Below, piece by piece: positions 8,603-16,503 of a DNA stretch of 64,000 bases (position 1 is the stretch's first letter; each line of letters begins with the position of its first letter). This DNA is from Streptomyces cylindrosporus. Its GTDB lineage: Bacteria > Actinomycetota > Actinomycetes > Streptomycetales > Streptomycetaceae. The position numbers and the translations under genes are program-made. The notes under the pieces are model-generated. The model saw only the letters and a list, made by a program, of their open reading frames with translations. It had not been told where the DNA came from and did no database searches. The stretch spans positions 310,001-374,000 of the forward strand of contig NZ_JALDAY010000010.1 of assembly GCF_022698165.1 (NCBI RefSeq), read 5' to 3'.

Positions 8603-10176
8603 GTCGGTTCCGGAGCAGCCCTGGCAGGTTCCACGGCAGCCGGCACGTGCCGTGCACGTGCCCACTGGTACAGGGCCCCCAGCCCAACGGTGACGCCGAG
8701 GAACAGCACCGTGAACCACTGGAAGTACCAATGCCCGCCCGCCGGGTCGTACACCTCCGCCCTCGGCCACGCCAGGTTGACCGTCATCGCCAGGCCGTAG
8801 GCGAGCGCCAGGGCGTTGACCGGGATGCCCCAGCGGCCCAGGGAGAAGAGCTTCGCGCCCGTTTCGTCGGTGCCCTCCGATGTGAACTCGCCGCGCCAGC
8901 GGCGTGCCAGGAGCGGCCCCGTGACCATCGCGTACGCGAGGTACAGCATCACGATGCAGGTCGTGCCTATGGCCAGGAAGGCGTCCGGGGACGCGAAGTT
9001 GAGGAGGAGCAGGGCCGCTGCCAGGACGCCCACCACCAGGGCGGGGGCGCTGGGCATGCCCGTGCGCGGGTTGACTCGGGCCAGGCGTGCGGAGAACGGG
9101 AGTTGGGCGTCCCGGGCCATCGAGAAGAGCATGCGGCAGGCCGCCGTCTGGATGGCCAGGGTCGCCACCGCGATCGCGACCACGACGTCGGCCAGCAGCA
9201 CCTTGCCGACCCCGTCGCCGAGGCTGCTCGTCAGGACGTAACTCAGGCCGTCGACGCCCAGATGGCCGTCGGTCAGGCTGGGCGCCGCGAGCAGGCCGCC
9301 GAGGATGATCAGGCCGCCCAGCAGGCCCGCGGCGCCGAGCGCGGTGAGGATGGTGCGGGGCGCGGTGCGGCGGGGGTGGTGCGTCTCCTCGCTCATCTCG
9401 CCCGCGCTGTCGAAGCCGATCATCACGTACGCCGCGGTGAACGAGCCGACCGCAAGTGCCCCGAACAGGCCCGTACTCGCCGCGCCCGTGGTGTGGAACG
9501 TGATGCCGGGGGAGCGCTCGGAGTGAGTCAGCAGCAGGACGATGATGAGGACCGCGCCGATGATCTCGGCGGTGACGCCGACCCGGTTGATCACCGACAT
9601 CACGCGGTTGTCGAGGACGTTCACCAGCGTGGTGAGGACCAGCAGGATCACGCCGAGGACCGCCGCGTTCGCCGCGCCGTCCGATGACGTCACCGCCGGG
9701 TCCGTGCCCACCAGCTGGAAGCCCGACCAGATCGCCGGCAGCACCATCTGCAACGCCAGCGCCGCCGCCGCGACCACCACGATCTGGCCGATCACCATGA
9801 TCCAGCCCGCGAACCAGCCGAAGGCGGGCGTCGAGAGCCGGGACGACCACTGGTAGATCGCGCCCGAGATCGGGTAGCGCGCCGCCAGTTCGGCGAAGCA
9901 GGCCGCCACCAGCAGCTGCCCGAGCAGCACCGCCGGCCAGGTCCAGAAGAATACGGGGCCGCCGAACGCGTACCCGAAGGCGAAGAACTGGAAGACCGTC
10001 GTCAGGACGGAGATGAAGGAGAAGCCCGCCGCGAACGAGGCATAGCGGCCCAGGCTGCGGTGCAGCTCCTGGCGGTAGCCGAACTCCGCGAGCGAGGCGT
10101 CGTCGGGGGAGTGTGGCGGATCGGGGCGTACGTCGGAGGGGCTGGTTGTCGTCACGGCGGCACCTGCCTTGGGCAC
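8596..10176 (-). CDS. APC-family amino acid permease
   Basis: This 526-aa integral membrane protein has about 12 hydrophobic segments. It has the APC-superfamily features of amino acid or polyamine permeases, including an early unwound-helix glycine region (SFISVLTTVFQFFAFGYAFGG) and GFDSAGEMSEETHHPRR after TM6. It should carry amino acids or related amines by proton symport or exchange. A GTG at 10176 with ACAGGA upstream is the longest reasonable start; another GTG at 10155 is also possible. It is divergent from the PadR gene, with about 196 bp between them. The substrate cannot be read from sequence alone. Confidence 0.85.
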   Translation of the reverse strand: MPKAGAAVTTTSPSDVRPDPPHSPDDASLAEFGYRQELHRSLGRYASFAAGFSFISVLTTVFQFFAFGYAFGGPVFFWTWPAVLLGQLLVAACFAELAARYPISGAIYQWSSRLSTPAFGWFAGWIMVIGQIVVVAAAALALQMVLPAIWSGFQLVGTDPAVTSSDGAANAAVLGVILLVLTTLVNVLDNRVMSVINRVGVTAEIIGAVLIIVLLLTHSERSPGITFHTTGAASTGLFGALAVGSFTAAYVMIGFDSAGEMSEETHHPRRTAPRTILTALGAAGLLGGLIILGGLLAAPSLTDGHLGVDGLSYVLTSSLGDGVGKVLLADVVVAIAVATLAIQTAACRMLFSMARDAQLPFSARLARVNPRTGMPSAPALVVGVLAAALLLLNFASPDAFLAIGTTCIVMLYLAYAMVTGPLLARRWRGEFTSEGTDETGAKLFSLGRWGIPVNALALAYGLAMTVNLAWPRAEVYDPAGGHWYFQWFTVLFLGVTVGLGALYQWARARHVPAAVEPARAAPEPTQ

Positions 10177-10287
10177 GAATTCCTGTCGGGCGACAGAAAT
10201 TAGGGACGCGGTGTTTCACCCGCGTCACGCCGCCATGTCCGCGACGGGCCCAAGTCCTCACGCCCTTGCGGTGGCCCACAGAACGCG

Positions 10288-10330
10288 ATACATCGTGTGT
10301 ATTGACGGTGGCGAGTGCTCGCGATATGTT
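10288..10330 (+). promoter_or_regulatory. padR promoter with two overlapping dyads
   Basis: TTGACG (10302-10307) and TATGTT (10325-10330) are separated by exactly 17 bp, a good housekeeping promoter. A perfect ATACA-N5-TGTAT dyad (10288-10302) abuts the -35. A perfect GCGAG-TG-CTCGC dyad (10311-10322) fills the spacer. PadR proteins usually bind AT-containing dyads like the first one, so autorepression is likely. Confidence 0.65.
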
Positions 10331-10372
10331 CGGCTACGGATATTCGGTTACGAGGTCACGGAGGTGGTGGTC

Positions 10373-10987
10373 ATGAAGCGCCGCAAGCTCAGCAATCCGC
10401 TCGCGCTCGCCGTGATGGTCACCCTCTGGCAGAAGCCGATGCATCCGTACGAGATCGCCCAGACCCTGCGCAGCCAGGGCAAGGACTCCAGTACGAAGAT
10501 CAACTACGGCTCGCTCTACACGGTCGTGCAGAACCTGGAGAAGCACGGCTTCGTCGAGGTCACGGACGTGCAGCGGCAGGGAAACCGCCCTGAGCGGACG
10601 GTCTACGGGCTCACCGAGGCCGGGCGCGAGGAGTCGACCGAGTGGATGTCGGACCTGCTGGCCGTCCCGGCCAAGGAGTTCCCGATCTTCGAGAGCGCGC
10701 TGTCCTTCCTCGGGGTCATGCATCCCGACGAGGTGGTGCGGCTGCTGGAGCAGCGGCTGAAGGCCCTGGAGGTCGACGTGGCCAGCGGCCGTGGAGCGCT
10801 GGAGAAGCTCTACGAGTCCGTACCGCGGCTCTTCCTCGTGGAGATCGAGTACCAGCTGCACATGGTCGAGGCGCAGGCCGAGTGGGTCCGGGGCTTCGTT
10901 GAGGAGATCCGGAAGGGCTCACTGCCCGGCGTCGACGGGTGGCGCCGCTTCCACGAAACGGGGGAGCTGCCACCGGAGTTCACCTAG
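10373..10987 (+). CDS. PadR-family transcriptional regulator
   Basis: This 204-aa regulator has an N-terminal PadR winged helix (residues about 5-85). It includes the family-typical KMHPYEIAQTL-like stretch (KPMHPYEIAQTL), INYGSLYTVVQNLEKHGFV and PERTVYGLTEAGREE. A C-terminal coiled helical domain for dimerisation follows. The ATG at 10373 has GGAGG about 8 nt upstream. PadR genes next to DrrAB-type exporters typically repress the exporter until a drug is bound. The exporter here begins 222 bp downstream, after a terminator hairpin. A longer in-frame opening upstream contains the promoter and is not coding. Confidence 0.92.
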   Translation: MKRRKLSNPLALAVMVTLWQKPMHPYEIAQTLRSQGKDSSTKINYGSLYTVVQNLEKHGFVEVTDVQRQGNRPERTVYGLTEAGREESTEWMSDLLAVPAKEFPIFESALSFLGVMHPDEVVRLLEQRLKALEVDVASGRGALEKLYESVPRLFLVEIEYQLHMVEAQAEWVRGFVEEIRKGSLPGVDGWRRFHETGELPPEFT

Positions 10988-11003
10988 CGCGTCACAACGA
11001 AAG

Positions 11004-11041
11004 GACCCCGACCGGGCTGTTGCAGCAGCCCTGCCGGGGTC
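11004..11041 (+). terminator. Hairpin terminator after padR
   Basis: GACCCCG and CGGGGTC form the base and GGGCTG with CAGCCC the upper stem of an imperfect hairpin 17 bp after the padR stop. There is no U-tract, as is common in Streptomyces. Confidence 0.6.
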
Positions 11042-11125
11042 GCGAACCCCGAGCTGAATCCGCCGAAAGGCACATCCGGGCGATCGAGGTGCGGCACACC
11101 CAGGATAGCCCGGTGCTCTTCAAGC

Positions 11126-11167
11126 GGATCAGTGGATCAGCAATGGATCAGTGGATCAGCGGATCGG
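11126..11167 (+). repeat. Short GGATCAG direct-repeat cluster
   Basis: Four exact copies of GGATCAG (starting at 11126, 11134, 11145 and 11153) and one GGATCGG (11161) lie 43-84 bp upstream of the exporter ATPase start. Spacing alternates 8, 11, 8, 8 bp. It may be a regulator-binding array for the exporter promoter or a slippage product. Confidence 0.6.
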
Positions 11168-11209
11168 ACGTATCGCCGTACATCCGCCCAACCATGGAGA
11201 GCAGTCGTC

Positions 11210-12226
11210 ATGAGCAGTACCCGTGCGCCCGCCGTCGAGGCGCGACAGCTGATCAAGACCTACCGCGGTGACGTCACCGCCCTCAACGGCATGGACGTCA
11301 CCGTCGAACCGGGCACCGTCTTCGGGCTCCTCGGCCCGAACGGCGCCGGCAAGTCCACCACCGTCAAGATCCTCACCACCCTCGCCCAGCCCGACTCGGG
11401 CACCGCCACCGTCGCCGGGCACGACGTGCTGCGCCACCCCGACCGGGTGCGCCGCGCGATCGGCGTGGTCGCCCAGAGCTCCGGCGCCGACCCGGTCGCC
11501 ACGGGCCGCGAGAACCTCCAACTTCAAGGCAGGCTCTACGGGTTGAAGGGCGCCGCCCTCGACAGGCGGGTGGCCGAGCTGCTCGACCGCTTCAGCCTCG
11601 CCGAGGCCGCGGGGCGCCCGGTCAAGGGCTACTCCGGCGGTATGCGGCGCCGGCTCGACGTGGCCCTGGGACTGGTGCACCGACCCGAGGTGCTCTTCCT
11701 GGACGAGCCCACCACCGGGCTCGACCCCGAGGCCCGCACCGCGATGTGGGACGAGATCGACCGGCTCGCGGGGGAGGAGGGGCTGACCATCCTGCTCACC
11801 ACGCACTATCTCGACGAGGCCGACCGGCTCGCCGAGCGCATCGCCATCGTCGACCGGGGGCGCGTGGTCGTGGAAGGCACCCCCGACTCCCTCAAGGGCG
11901 AACTGCGCGGTGACGCCGTTCACTTGGAGCTGCGGGAAGCCGTCGGCGAGGCCGGCCGCACTCTGCTCGACGGCGCCCTGAACGGGCTGCCCGGCATGCA
12001 CGAGGTGCTGGTCGACGGACGCCGGATCAGCGTCCGGGCCGACGACGGGGCAGCCGCCGTACCCACGCTGCTCGGTGCTCTGGAGCGGGCCGGGGTCGGT
12101 GTCGCCGCCGCCACCGTCGCCCGGCCCTCGCTCGACGACGTCTACCTCCGCTACGCCGGCCGCCGTTACTCCGAGGCCGACGCCGAAGCCACCGAGAGCC
12201 TCGTCCTCGCCGGAGGTGCGCGATGA
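11210..12226 (+). CDS. DrrA-type ABC exporter ATPase
   Basis: This 338-aa ATPase belongs to a drug-export ABC transporter. It has Walker A GPNGAGKST, Q-loop region VVAQSS, signature YSGGMRRRLDVA and Walker B LFLDEPTTGLD, then the H-loop LLTTHYLDEAD. A C-terminal extension of about 90 residues is typical of DrrA-family proteins. The ATG at 11210 has GGAGA upstream; the in-frame ATG at 11132 lies inside the repeat cluster and is unlikely. It ends in an ATGA overlap with the permease gene, so the two subunits are made together. Substrate is unknown; PadR control suggests a toxic compound or drug. Confidence 0.92.
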   Translation: MSSTRAPAVEARQLIKTYRGDVTALNGMDVTVEPGTVFGLLGPNGAGKSTTVKILTTLAQPDSGTATVAGHDVLRHPDRVRRAIGVVAQSSGADPVATGRENLQLQGRLYGLKGAALDRRVAELLDRFSLAEAAGRPVKGYSGGMRRRLDVALGLVHRPEVLFLDEPTTGLDPEARTAMWDEIDRLAGEEGLTILLTTHYLDEADRLAERIAIVDRGRVVVEGTPDSLKGELRGDAVHLELREAVGEAGRTLLDGALNGLPGMHEVLVDGRRISVRADDGAAAVPTLLGALERAGVGVAAATVARPSLDDVYLRYAGRRYSEADAEATESLVLAGGAR

Positions 12227-12999
12227 GCACGGCCGTCTCCCAGACCTGGTACATGACGCAGCGTCAACTCATGGTGTTCACACGGCAGCCCGCCTACGCG
12301 ATCATCACCCTGATCCAGCCGGTGATCTGGCTGTTCCTGTTCGGCAACCTCTTCAAGAAGGTCGTCGAGCTGGGCGGCTTCGGGACCACGACGTATCTCG
12401 ACTACCTCGTCCCGGGCGTGGTCGTGATGAGCGCGCTCAGCTCCAACATGTGGGCCGGCATGGGCACGTTGGAGGAGATCCAGCGCGGTACCCTCAACCG
12501 CTTCCTGACCACGCCGGTCAGCCGGGCCGCGCTGATGAACGGCAACGTCGTCAACAACGGGCTGATCACCGCGTTCCAGTCGGTCGTCATCGTGCTGCTG
12601 GCGCTGGCCGGCGGCGCCGACTACCCGGGCGGCGTCGGCGGCATCGCGATCCTGGTGCTCGCCGCCGTACTGCTCGGCACCGTCTTCGGGGCGCTGTCCA
12701 ACGCGCTGGGCATGCTGGTCCAGGAGCGGGAGTCGATCATCGGCATCAACACCTTCCTGCTGCTGCCGCTGACCTTCCTGTCCTCCGCCTTCATGGCGCC
12801 GTCCCAGATGCCCTCCTGGATGCGGCACATCGCCGACTTCAACCCGCTCAACTGGGCGATGGTCGCGGGCCGTTCGGCAATCTCCGAGCACCCCGACTGG
12901 GGTGACGTGCTCAGCCGCGGCGGGGCGCTGCTGGCGCTCGCGGTGGCGGCGGTGTGGCTGTCGATCCGGACGTTCCGGTCGTACCAGCGTTCGGTGTGA
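12223..12999 (+). CDS. DrrB-type ABC-2 exporter permease
   Basis: This 258-aa ABC-2 membrane protein has six predicted hydrophobic segments. It carries the family's early conserved stretch (QPVIWLFLFGNLF) and the later FLSSAFMAPSQMPSWM loop followed by FNPLNW. Together with the upstream ATPase it should form the complete homodimeric or heterodimeric exporter. Start overlaps the ATPase stop (ATGA). Transcription ends at a strong hairpin at 13006-13044, shared with the convergent siderophore-reductase gene. Confidence 0.92.
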   Translation: MSTAVSQTWYMTQRQLMVFTRQPAYAIITLIQPVIWLFLFGNLFKKVVELGGFGTTTYLDYLVPGVVVMSALSSNMWAGMGTLEEIQRGTLNRFLTTPVSRAALMNGNVVNNGLITAFQSVVIVLLALAGGADYPGGVGGIAILVLAAVLLGTVFGALSNALGMLVQERESIIGINTFLLLPLTFLSSAFMAPSQMPSWMRHIADFNPLNWAMVAGRSAISEHPDWGDVLSRGGALLALAVAAVWLSIRTFRSYQRSV

Positions 13000-13005
13000 G
13001 TACGG

Positions 13006-13044
13006 CGAAGGGGCGGCACCCGCGAAACGGGTGCCGCCCCTTCG
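13006..13044. terminator. Perfect 17-bp-stem bidirectional terminator
   Basis: CGAAGGGGCGGCACCCG pairs perfectly with CGGGTGCCGCCCCTTCG around a CGAAA loop. It lies between convergent genes (stops at 12999 and 13051) and should end transcription from both sides. Confidence 0.9.
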
Positions 13045-13050
13045 TGCGTC

Positions 13051-13899
13051 TCACGCGGCCGGCGCCGCGCCCTCCTGCTCCGCCTCGATCCGGGCGTTCC
13101 ACTCCCGCTTGGAGGCCTGCCAGCCGTCCTCGTTGTGGCCGAGCCGCCAGTAGCCGGAGATCGACAGGTCCTCGCGGGGGATCTGCAGGTCGACCCGGAG
13201 CAGCTGGCGCAGCTCCTTCACGAAGTGCGCCTCGCCGTGCACGAACGCGTGCACCCGGCCCGCCGGGAACTCCAGCGCCCGTACCGCCTCCACCAGCAGC
13301 TCGCCGACCGGCCGGTCGCCGCGGTGCAGCCAGACGACCTCCACGTCGGAGTCGATCTTCTGCTCCTCCTCGGGGCCCGACACCTCCACGAAGGCGTGCG
13401 CCGTGACGCCTTCGGGCAGCGCCTCCAGGGAGCGGGCGATCGCGGGCAGCGCGCTCTCGTCGCCGGCGAGCAGATGCCAGTCGGCCTCCGGGCTGGGCGC
13501 GTAGGCGCCGCCGGGGCCCATGAAGCGCACGGTCTCGCCCGGCTGGACGCGCATCGCCCAGGGGCCTGCCAGCCCCTCGTCGCCGTGGATGACGAAGTCC
13601 AGGGTCAGTTCGTGCGATGCGGGATCGAAGGCCCGCACGGTGTACGTGCGGGTCACCGGCCACTGCTCGCGCGGGAGTTCCTCGCGGATCCGCTCCATGT
13701 CGAAGGGCTCCGGATAGGTCACGCCGGGGGCCGGAGGGAACAGCAGCTTGACGTAGTGGTCGGTGCAGGTGTCGGCCGGGAAGCCGGCCAGAGCCTCGCC
13801 GCCGAGGACCACGCGCTGCATGTGCGGGGTCAGCCGTTCTGTGCGGACGACCTGCGCGGAATGGGGCTTCCGCGGCCTCCGAGCCGGACGTTCTGCCAT
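13051..13899 (-). CDS. Siderophore-interacting FAD/NAD(P)H ferric reductase
   Basis: This 282-aa SIP-family flavoprotein should release iron from internalised ferric siderophores by reduction. The FAD-binding domain shows the hallmark VTRTYTVRAFD (family RxYT), then PGETVRFMGPGGAYAP. The C-terminal NAD-binding part has LLAGDESALPAIA and ends in GYWRLGHNEDGW, as is typical of SIP proteins. An iron-box-like dyad lies 23 bp upstream of the start, so it should be repressed by DmdR/IdeR with iron. It is transcribed alone, towards the exporter terminator. No siderophore uptake genes are adjacent. Confidence 0.92.
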   Translation of the reverse strand: MAERPARRPRKPHSAQVVRTERLTPHMQRVVLGGEALAGFPADTCTDHYVKLLFPPAPGVTYPEPFDMERIREELPREQWPVTRTYTVRAFDPASHELTLDFVIHGDEGLAGPWAMRVQPGETVRFMGPGGAYAPSPEADWHLLAGDESALPAIARSLEALPEGVTAHAFVEVSGPEEEQKIDSDVEVVWLHRGDRPVGELLVEAVRALEFPAGRVHAFVHGEAHFVKELRQLLRVDLQIPREDLSISGYWRLGHNEDGWQASKREWNARIEAEQEGAAPAA

Positions 13900-13921
13900 G
13901 ACGGCCTCCCATGCTTCCTTG

Positions 13922-13941
13922 CTAAGGCTTACCTAAGTTAG
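13922..13941 (-). promoter_or_regulatory. DmdR/IdeR-type iron box
   Basis: On the minus strand the site reads CTAACTTAGGTAAGCCTTAG. Its core TTAGGTAAGCCT matches the left half and centre of the actinobacterial iron box (TTAGGTTAGGCTNACCTAA). It sits 23 bp before the siderophore-reductase start. Confidence 0.75.
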
Positions 13942-13973
13942 CACCTCTCCCCCTGGCAACACCCTAATGAGAG

Positions 13974-13992
13974 CCCTGTTTCTGAAAACGGG
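13974..13992 (-). terminator. Hairpin after exonuclease gene
   Basis: On the minus strand CCCGTTT and AAACaGGG form a short stem around TCAG, 9 bp after the exonuclease stop. It may separate the exonuclease transcript from the iron-regulated gene. Confidence 0.4.
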
Positions 13993-14000
13993 AACAATGT

Positions 14001-14921
14001 TTACGTATGGAGTGTGGTCAGCAGCCGGTGCAGCGACCCGCCCAGCCCCCACCGTGTCGCCAGTTCGTCCAACGCCGCCGGGTCGCGCGGGGTGCGCGGC
14101 AGTGCCGTGTCGACGTCCGGAAGGGGGACGTCGTCGGCGACCTTGACCACCTTCGGCGCCACGGCGACGTACGGCCGCGACTCGTCGAGCCGCTTGCGCT
14201 GCGAGGGCGTCAGCTTCGCCTTCGGGTCCTCGACCGCGGCCATGATCCCGGCCAGGTCCCCGAACTCGGCCAGCAGCTTCGCCGCCGTCTTCTCGCCGAT
14301 GCCCGGGACGCCCGGCAGCCCGTCGCTCGGGTCGCCGCGCAGCAGCGCCAGATCCGCGTACCCCCTGCCGTCGACCCCATACTTCTCGCGCAGCCACGCC
14401 TCGTCGGTCAGCTGCAGGGTGCCGACGCCCTTGAGCGGGTACAGCACCCGGACGCCCCGTGCGTCGTCCACGAGTTGGTACAGGTCGCGGTCGCCGGTGA
14501 CGATGTCGACCGGGATCTTCGCGTGCGCCGTGAACGTGCCGATCACGTCGTCCGCCTCGTACGGCTCGACGCCCACGCGCGCGATGCCCAGCGCGTCCAG
14601 GACCGCCTCGATCACCGGCACCTGCGGCGAGAGCGTGTCCGGCACCTCCTCCTCGTCCGGGCCCGTCGCGTGCTCCTCGGCGACGCGGTGTGCCTTGTAG
14701 GAGGGGATCAGGTCGACCCGCCACTGCGGGCGCCAGTCGGCGTCCATGCAGGCGACCAGATCGCTCGGCCGGTGGTCCCTGACCAGCCGGTCGATGAATT
14801 CCAGCAGCCCGCGCACGGCGTTCACCGGCGTGCCGTCCGGGGCCTTCACGGACTCCGGGACGCCGAAGTAGGCGCGGAAGTAGAGCGAGGCGGTGTCGAG
14901 GAGCATCAGTCGTCCGGTCAC
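14001..14921 (-). CDS. 5'-3' exonuclease (DNA polymerase I N-terminal family)
   Basis: This 306-aa stand-alone protein is homologous to the 5'-3' exonuclease/FEN domain of DNA polymerase I. Metal-binding acidic clusters are visible: LLDTASLYFRAYFG, CMDADWRPQWR, YEADDVIGT and VTGDRDLYQLVDD. A helix-hairpin-helix follows (LPGVPGIGEKTAAKLL). It should degrade RNA primers or flaps during replication and repair. I chose GTG at 14921, giving a start of MTGRLMLLD; upstream codons in the same frame look non-coding. The upstream small membrane-protein gene ends 29 bp away. Confidence 0.9.
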   Translation of the reverse strand: MTGRLMLLDTASLYFRAYFGVPESVKAPDGTPVNAVRGLLEFIDRLVRDHRPSDLVACMDADWRPQWRVDLIPSYKAHRVAEEHATGPDEEEVPDTLSPQVPVIEAVLDALGIARVGVEPYEADDVIGTFTAHAKIPVDIVTGDRDLYQLVDDARGVRVLYPLKGVGTLQLTDEAWLREKYGVDGRGYADLALLRGDPSDGLPGVPGIGEKTAAKLLAEFGDLAGIMAAVEDPKAKLTPSQRKRLDESRPYVAVAPKVVKVADDVPLPDVDTALPRTPRDPAALDELATRWGLGGSLHRLLTTLHT

Positions 14922-14950
14922 GCTCGCATCATGCCGTACGGCACTGACAG

Positions 14951-15319
14951 TCACCCGCCGGCGAGCAGCCACCGCCACCGCGGTACCTCGGTGACCAGGG
15001 TCGACGCCACCAGCAACGACACGAGCACGGCCGCCCAGGCCGGCATGACGATCCATGCGGAGACGACGGCCGCGACCAACTGCAGCAGCACGAGCAGGAT
15101 CGTGGCCCACCCCGGAACCGCGACGAGCACGTTCGCCTTGTCGCCCGGGGTGGAGAAGACGGTCGGCAGACCGATCAGCACCAGCACCGACAGCATCGCG
15201 AGCGGCCAGGAGTGCGACCACAGCGCCCACGGAGTGGCGACCCATGCCACCAGTTCCGTCGCGAAGCGCAGCGCCGACGCACGCCGGTCGTCAGGTCTCT
15301 CCACGGTCGCCCCCGTCAC
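14951..15319 (-). CDS. YrdB-like DUF2568 membrane protein
   Basis: This protein of about 122 residues has four hydrophobic segments and the DUF2568/YrdB features (LRFATELVAW near the start, GLPTVFSTPGDK in the middle). Function is unknown in this family. The start is uncertain: GTG codons at 15325, 15319 and 15304 are all in frame. I list the middle one. It lies upstream of the exonuclease gene on the same strand and divergent from the betaine transporter. Confidence 0.7.
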   Translation of the reverse strand: MTGATVERPDDRRASALRFATELVAWVATPWALWSHSWPLAMLSVLVLIGLPTVFSTPGDKANVLVAVPGWATILLVLLQLVAAVVSAWIVMPAWAAVLVSLLVASTLVTEVPRWRWLLAGG

Positions 15320-15450
15320 GCCCACACCGATGTGAAGTACCGGCGGTGATCCTACGCACTGGTTGTGAACTGAACCACTCACGTGTTTGACCTGGTCGGG
15401 CGGGGGCAGGCGCGGCCCCGTTCCCCACCCCCAGGAGACGAGAGGCACGC

Positions 15451-16503
15451 GTGTCAGCGAGACTTGAGGCCGAACAGCTCTACAAGGTCTTCGGCAGGCG
15501 ACCGGAGGCCGCCGTCGAGCGGCTCCGGCAGGGCGCCGACCGGGAGGAGCTGCGCGCCGACGGCACCACCGCCGCCGTGATCGACGCCTCCTTCACCGTC
15601 GAGCCGGGCGAGATCTTCGTCGTCATGGGCCTGTCCGGCTCCGGCAAGTCCACGCTGCTGCGCATGCTCAACGGCCTGCTGGAGCCGACCGCCGGACAGG
15701 TGCGCTTCGACGGCCAGGACCTGACCGGGCTCGGCGCCCGCGACCTGCGCGCGGTGCGCGCCCGGAAGATCAGCATGGTCTTCCAGCACTTCGCGCTCTT
15801 CCCGCACCGCAGCGTGCTGGAGAACGCCGCCTACGGCCTGGCCGTGCAGGGCGTGCCCCGCGCCGAGCGCGAGCGGCGCGCCGGCGAGGCGCTGGCCCTG
15901 TGCGGACTGGCCGGGTGGGAGAAGTCCTGGCCCGACGAGCTGTCCGGCGGCATGCAGCAGCGCGTCGGCCTCGCCCGCGCGCTCGCCACGGACGCCGACC
16001 TGCTGCTGATGGACGAGTCCTTCAGCGCCCTGGACCCGCTGATCCGCCGCGACATGCAGGACCAGCTGCTCCAGCTCCAGCAGACCCTGAAGAAGACGAT
16101 CGTCTTCATCACCCACGACCTCAACGAGGCCATGCGCCTGGGCGACCGCATCGCCGTCATGCGCGACGGCCGCATCGTCCAGAACGGCACCGCCGAGGAC
16201 ATCCTCGTCCGGCCCGCCGACGACTACGTCGCCTCCTTCACCAAGGACGTCGACCGCTCCCGCGTGCTGACCGCGTCCGCCGTCATGGACACGGACGTCC
16301 GCGGCGACGAGGCCGACTGCGGCTGCACGAGCGGCTGCGAGACCGCCACCCCCGACACCCCGTTCACCGAACTCTGTGCGATCAGCGCCCGGTTGAGCCA
16401 CCCGGTGGCCGTCCTCGACGACAGCCGCGAACTCGTCGGCGTGGTCACCGGGCAGCGCCTGGTCGGCTTCCTCGGCGACGAGAGGGCGGTGACCCGTGCC
16501 TAG
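15451..16503 (+). CDS. Glycine betaine/proline ABC importer ATPase (OpuAA/ProV type)
   Basis: This 350-aa ATPase is of the quaternary-amine transporter family. Walker A is GLSGSGKST, signature LSGGMQQRVGLARA, Walker B LLLMDESFSALDP. The N-terminus carries the family's MSARLEAEQLYKVFG start. The C-terminal part should be the CBS-like regulatory region. It is short and contains an unusual cysteine cluster (DCGCTSGCET) before HPVAVLDDSRELVGVV. It should power osmoprotectant uptake. GTG start with GAGAGG upstream. It overlaps the permease gene by 8 bp. Confidence 0.92.
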   Translation: MSARLEAEQLYKVFGRRPEAAVERLRQGADREELRADGTTAAVIDASFTVEPGEIFVVMGLSGSGKSTLLRMLNGLLEPTAGQVRFDGQDLTGLGARDLRAVRARKISMVFQHFALFPHRSVLENAAYGLAVQGVPRAERERRAGEALALCGLAGWEKSWPDELSGGMQQRVGLARALATDADLLLMDESFSALDPLIRRDMQDQLLQLQQTLKKTIVFITHDLNEAMRLGDRIAVMRDGRIVQNGTAEDILVRPADDYVASFTKDVDRSRVLTASAVMDTDVRGDEADCGCTSGCETATPDTPFTELCAISARLSHPVAVLDDSRELVGVVTGQRLVGFLGDERAVTRA

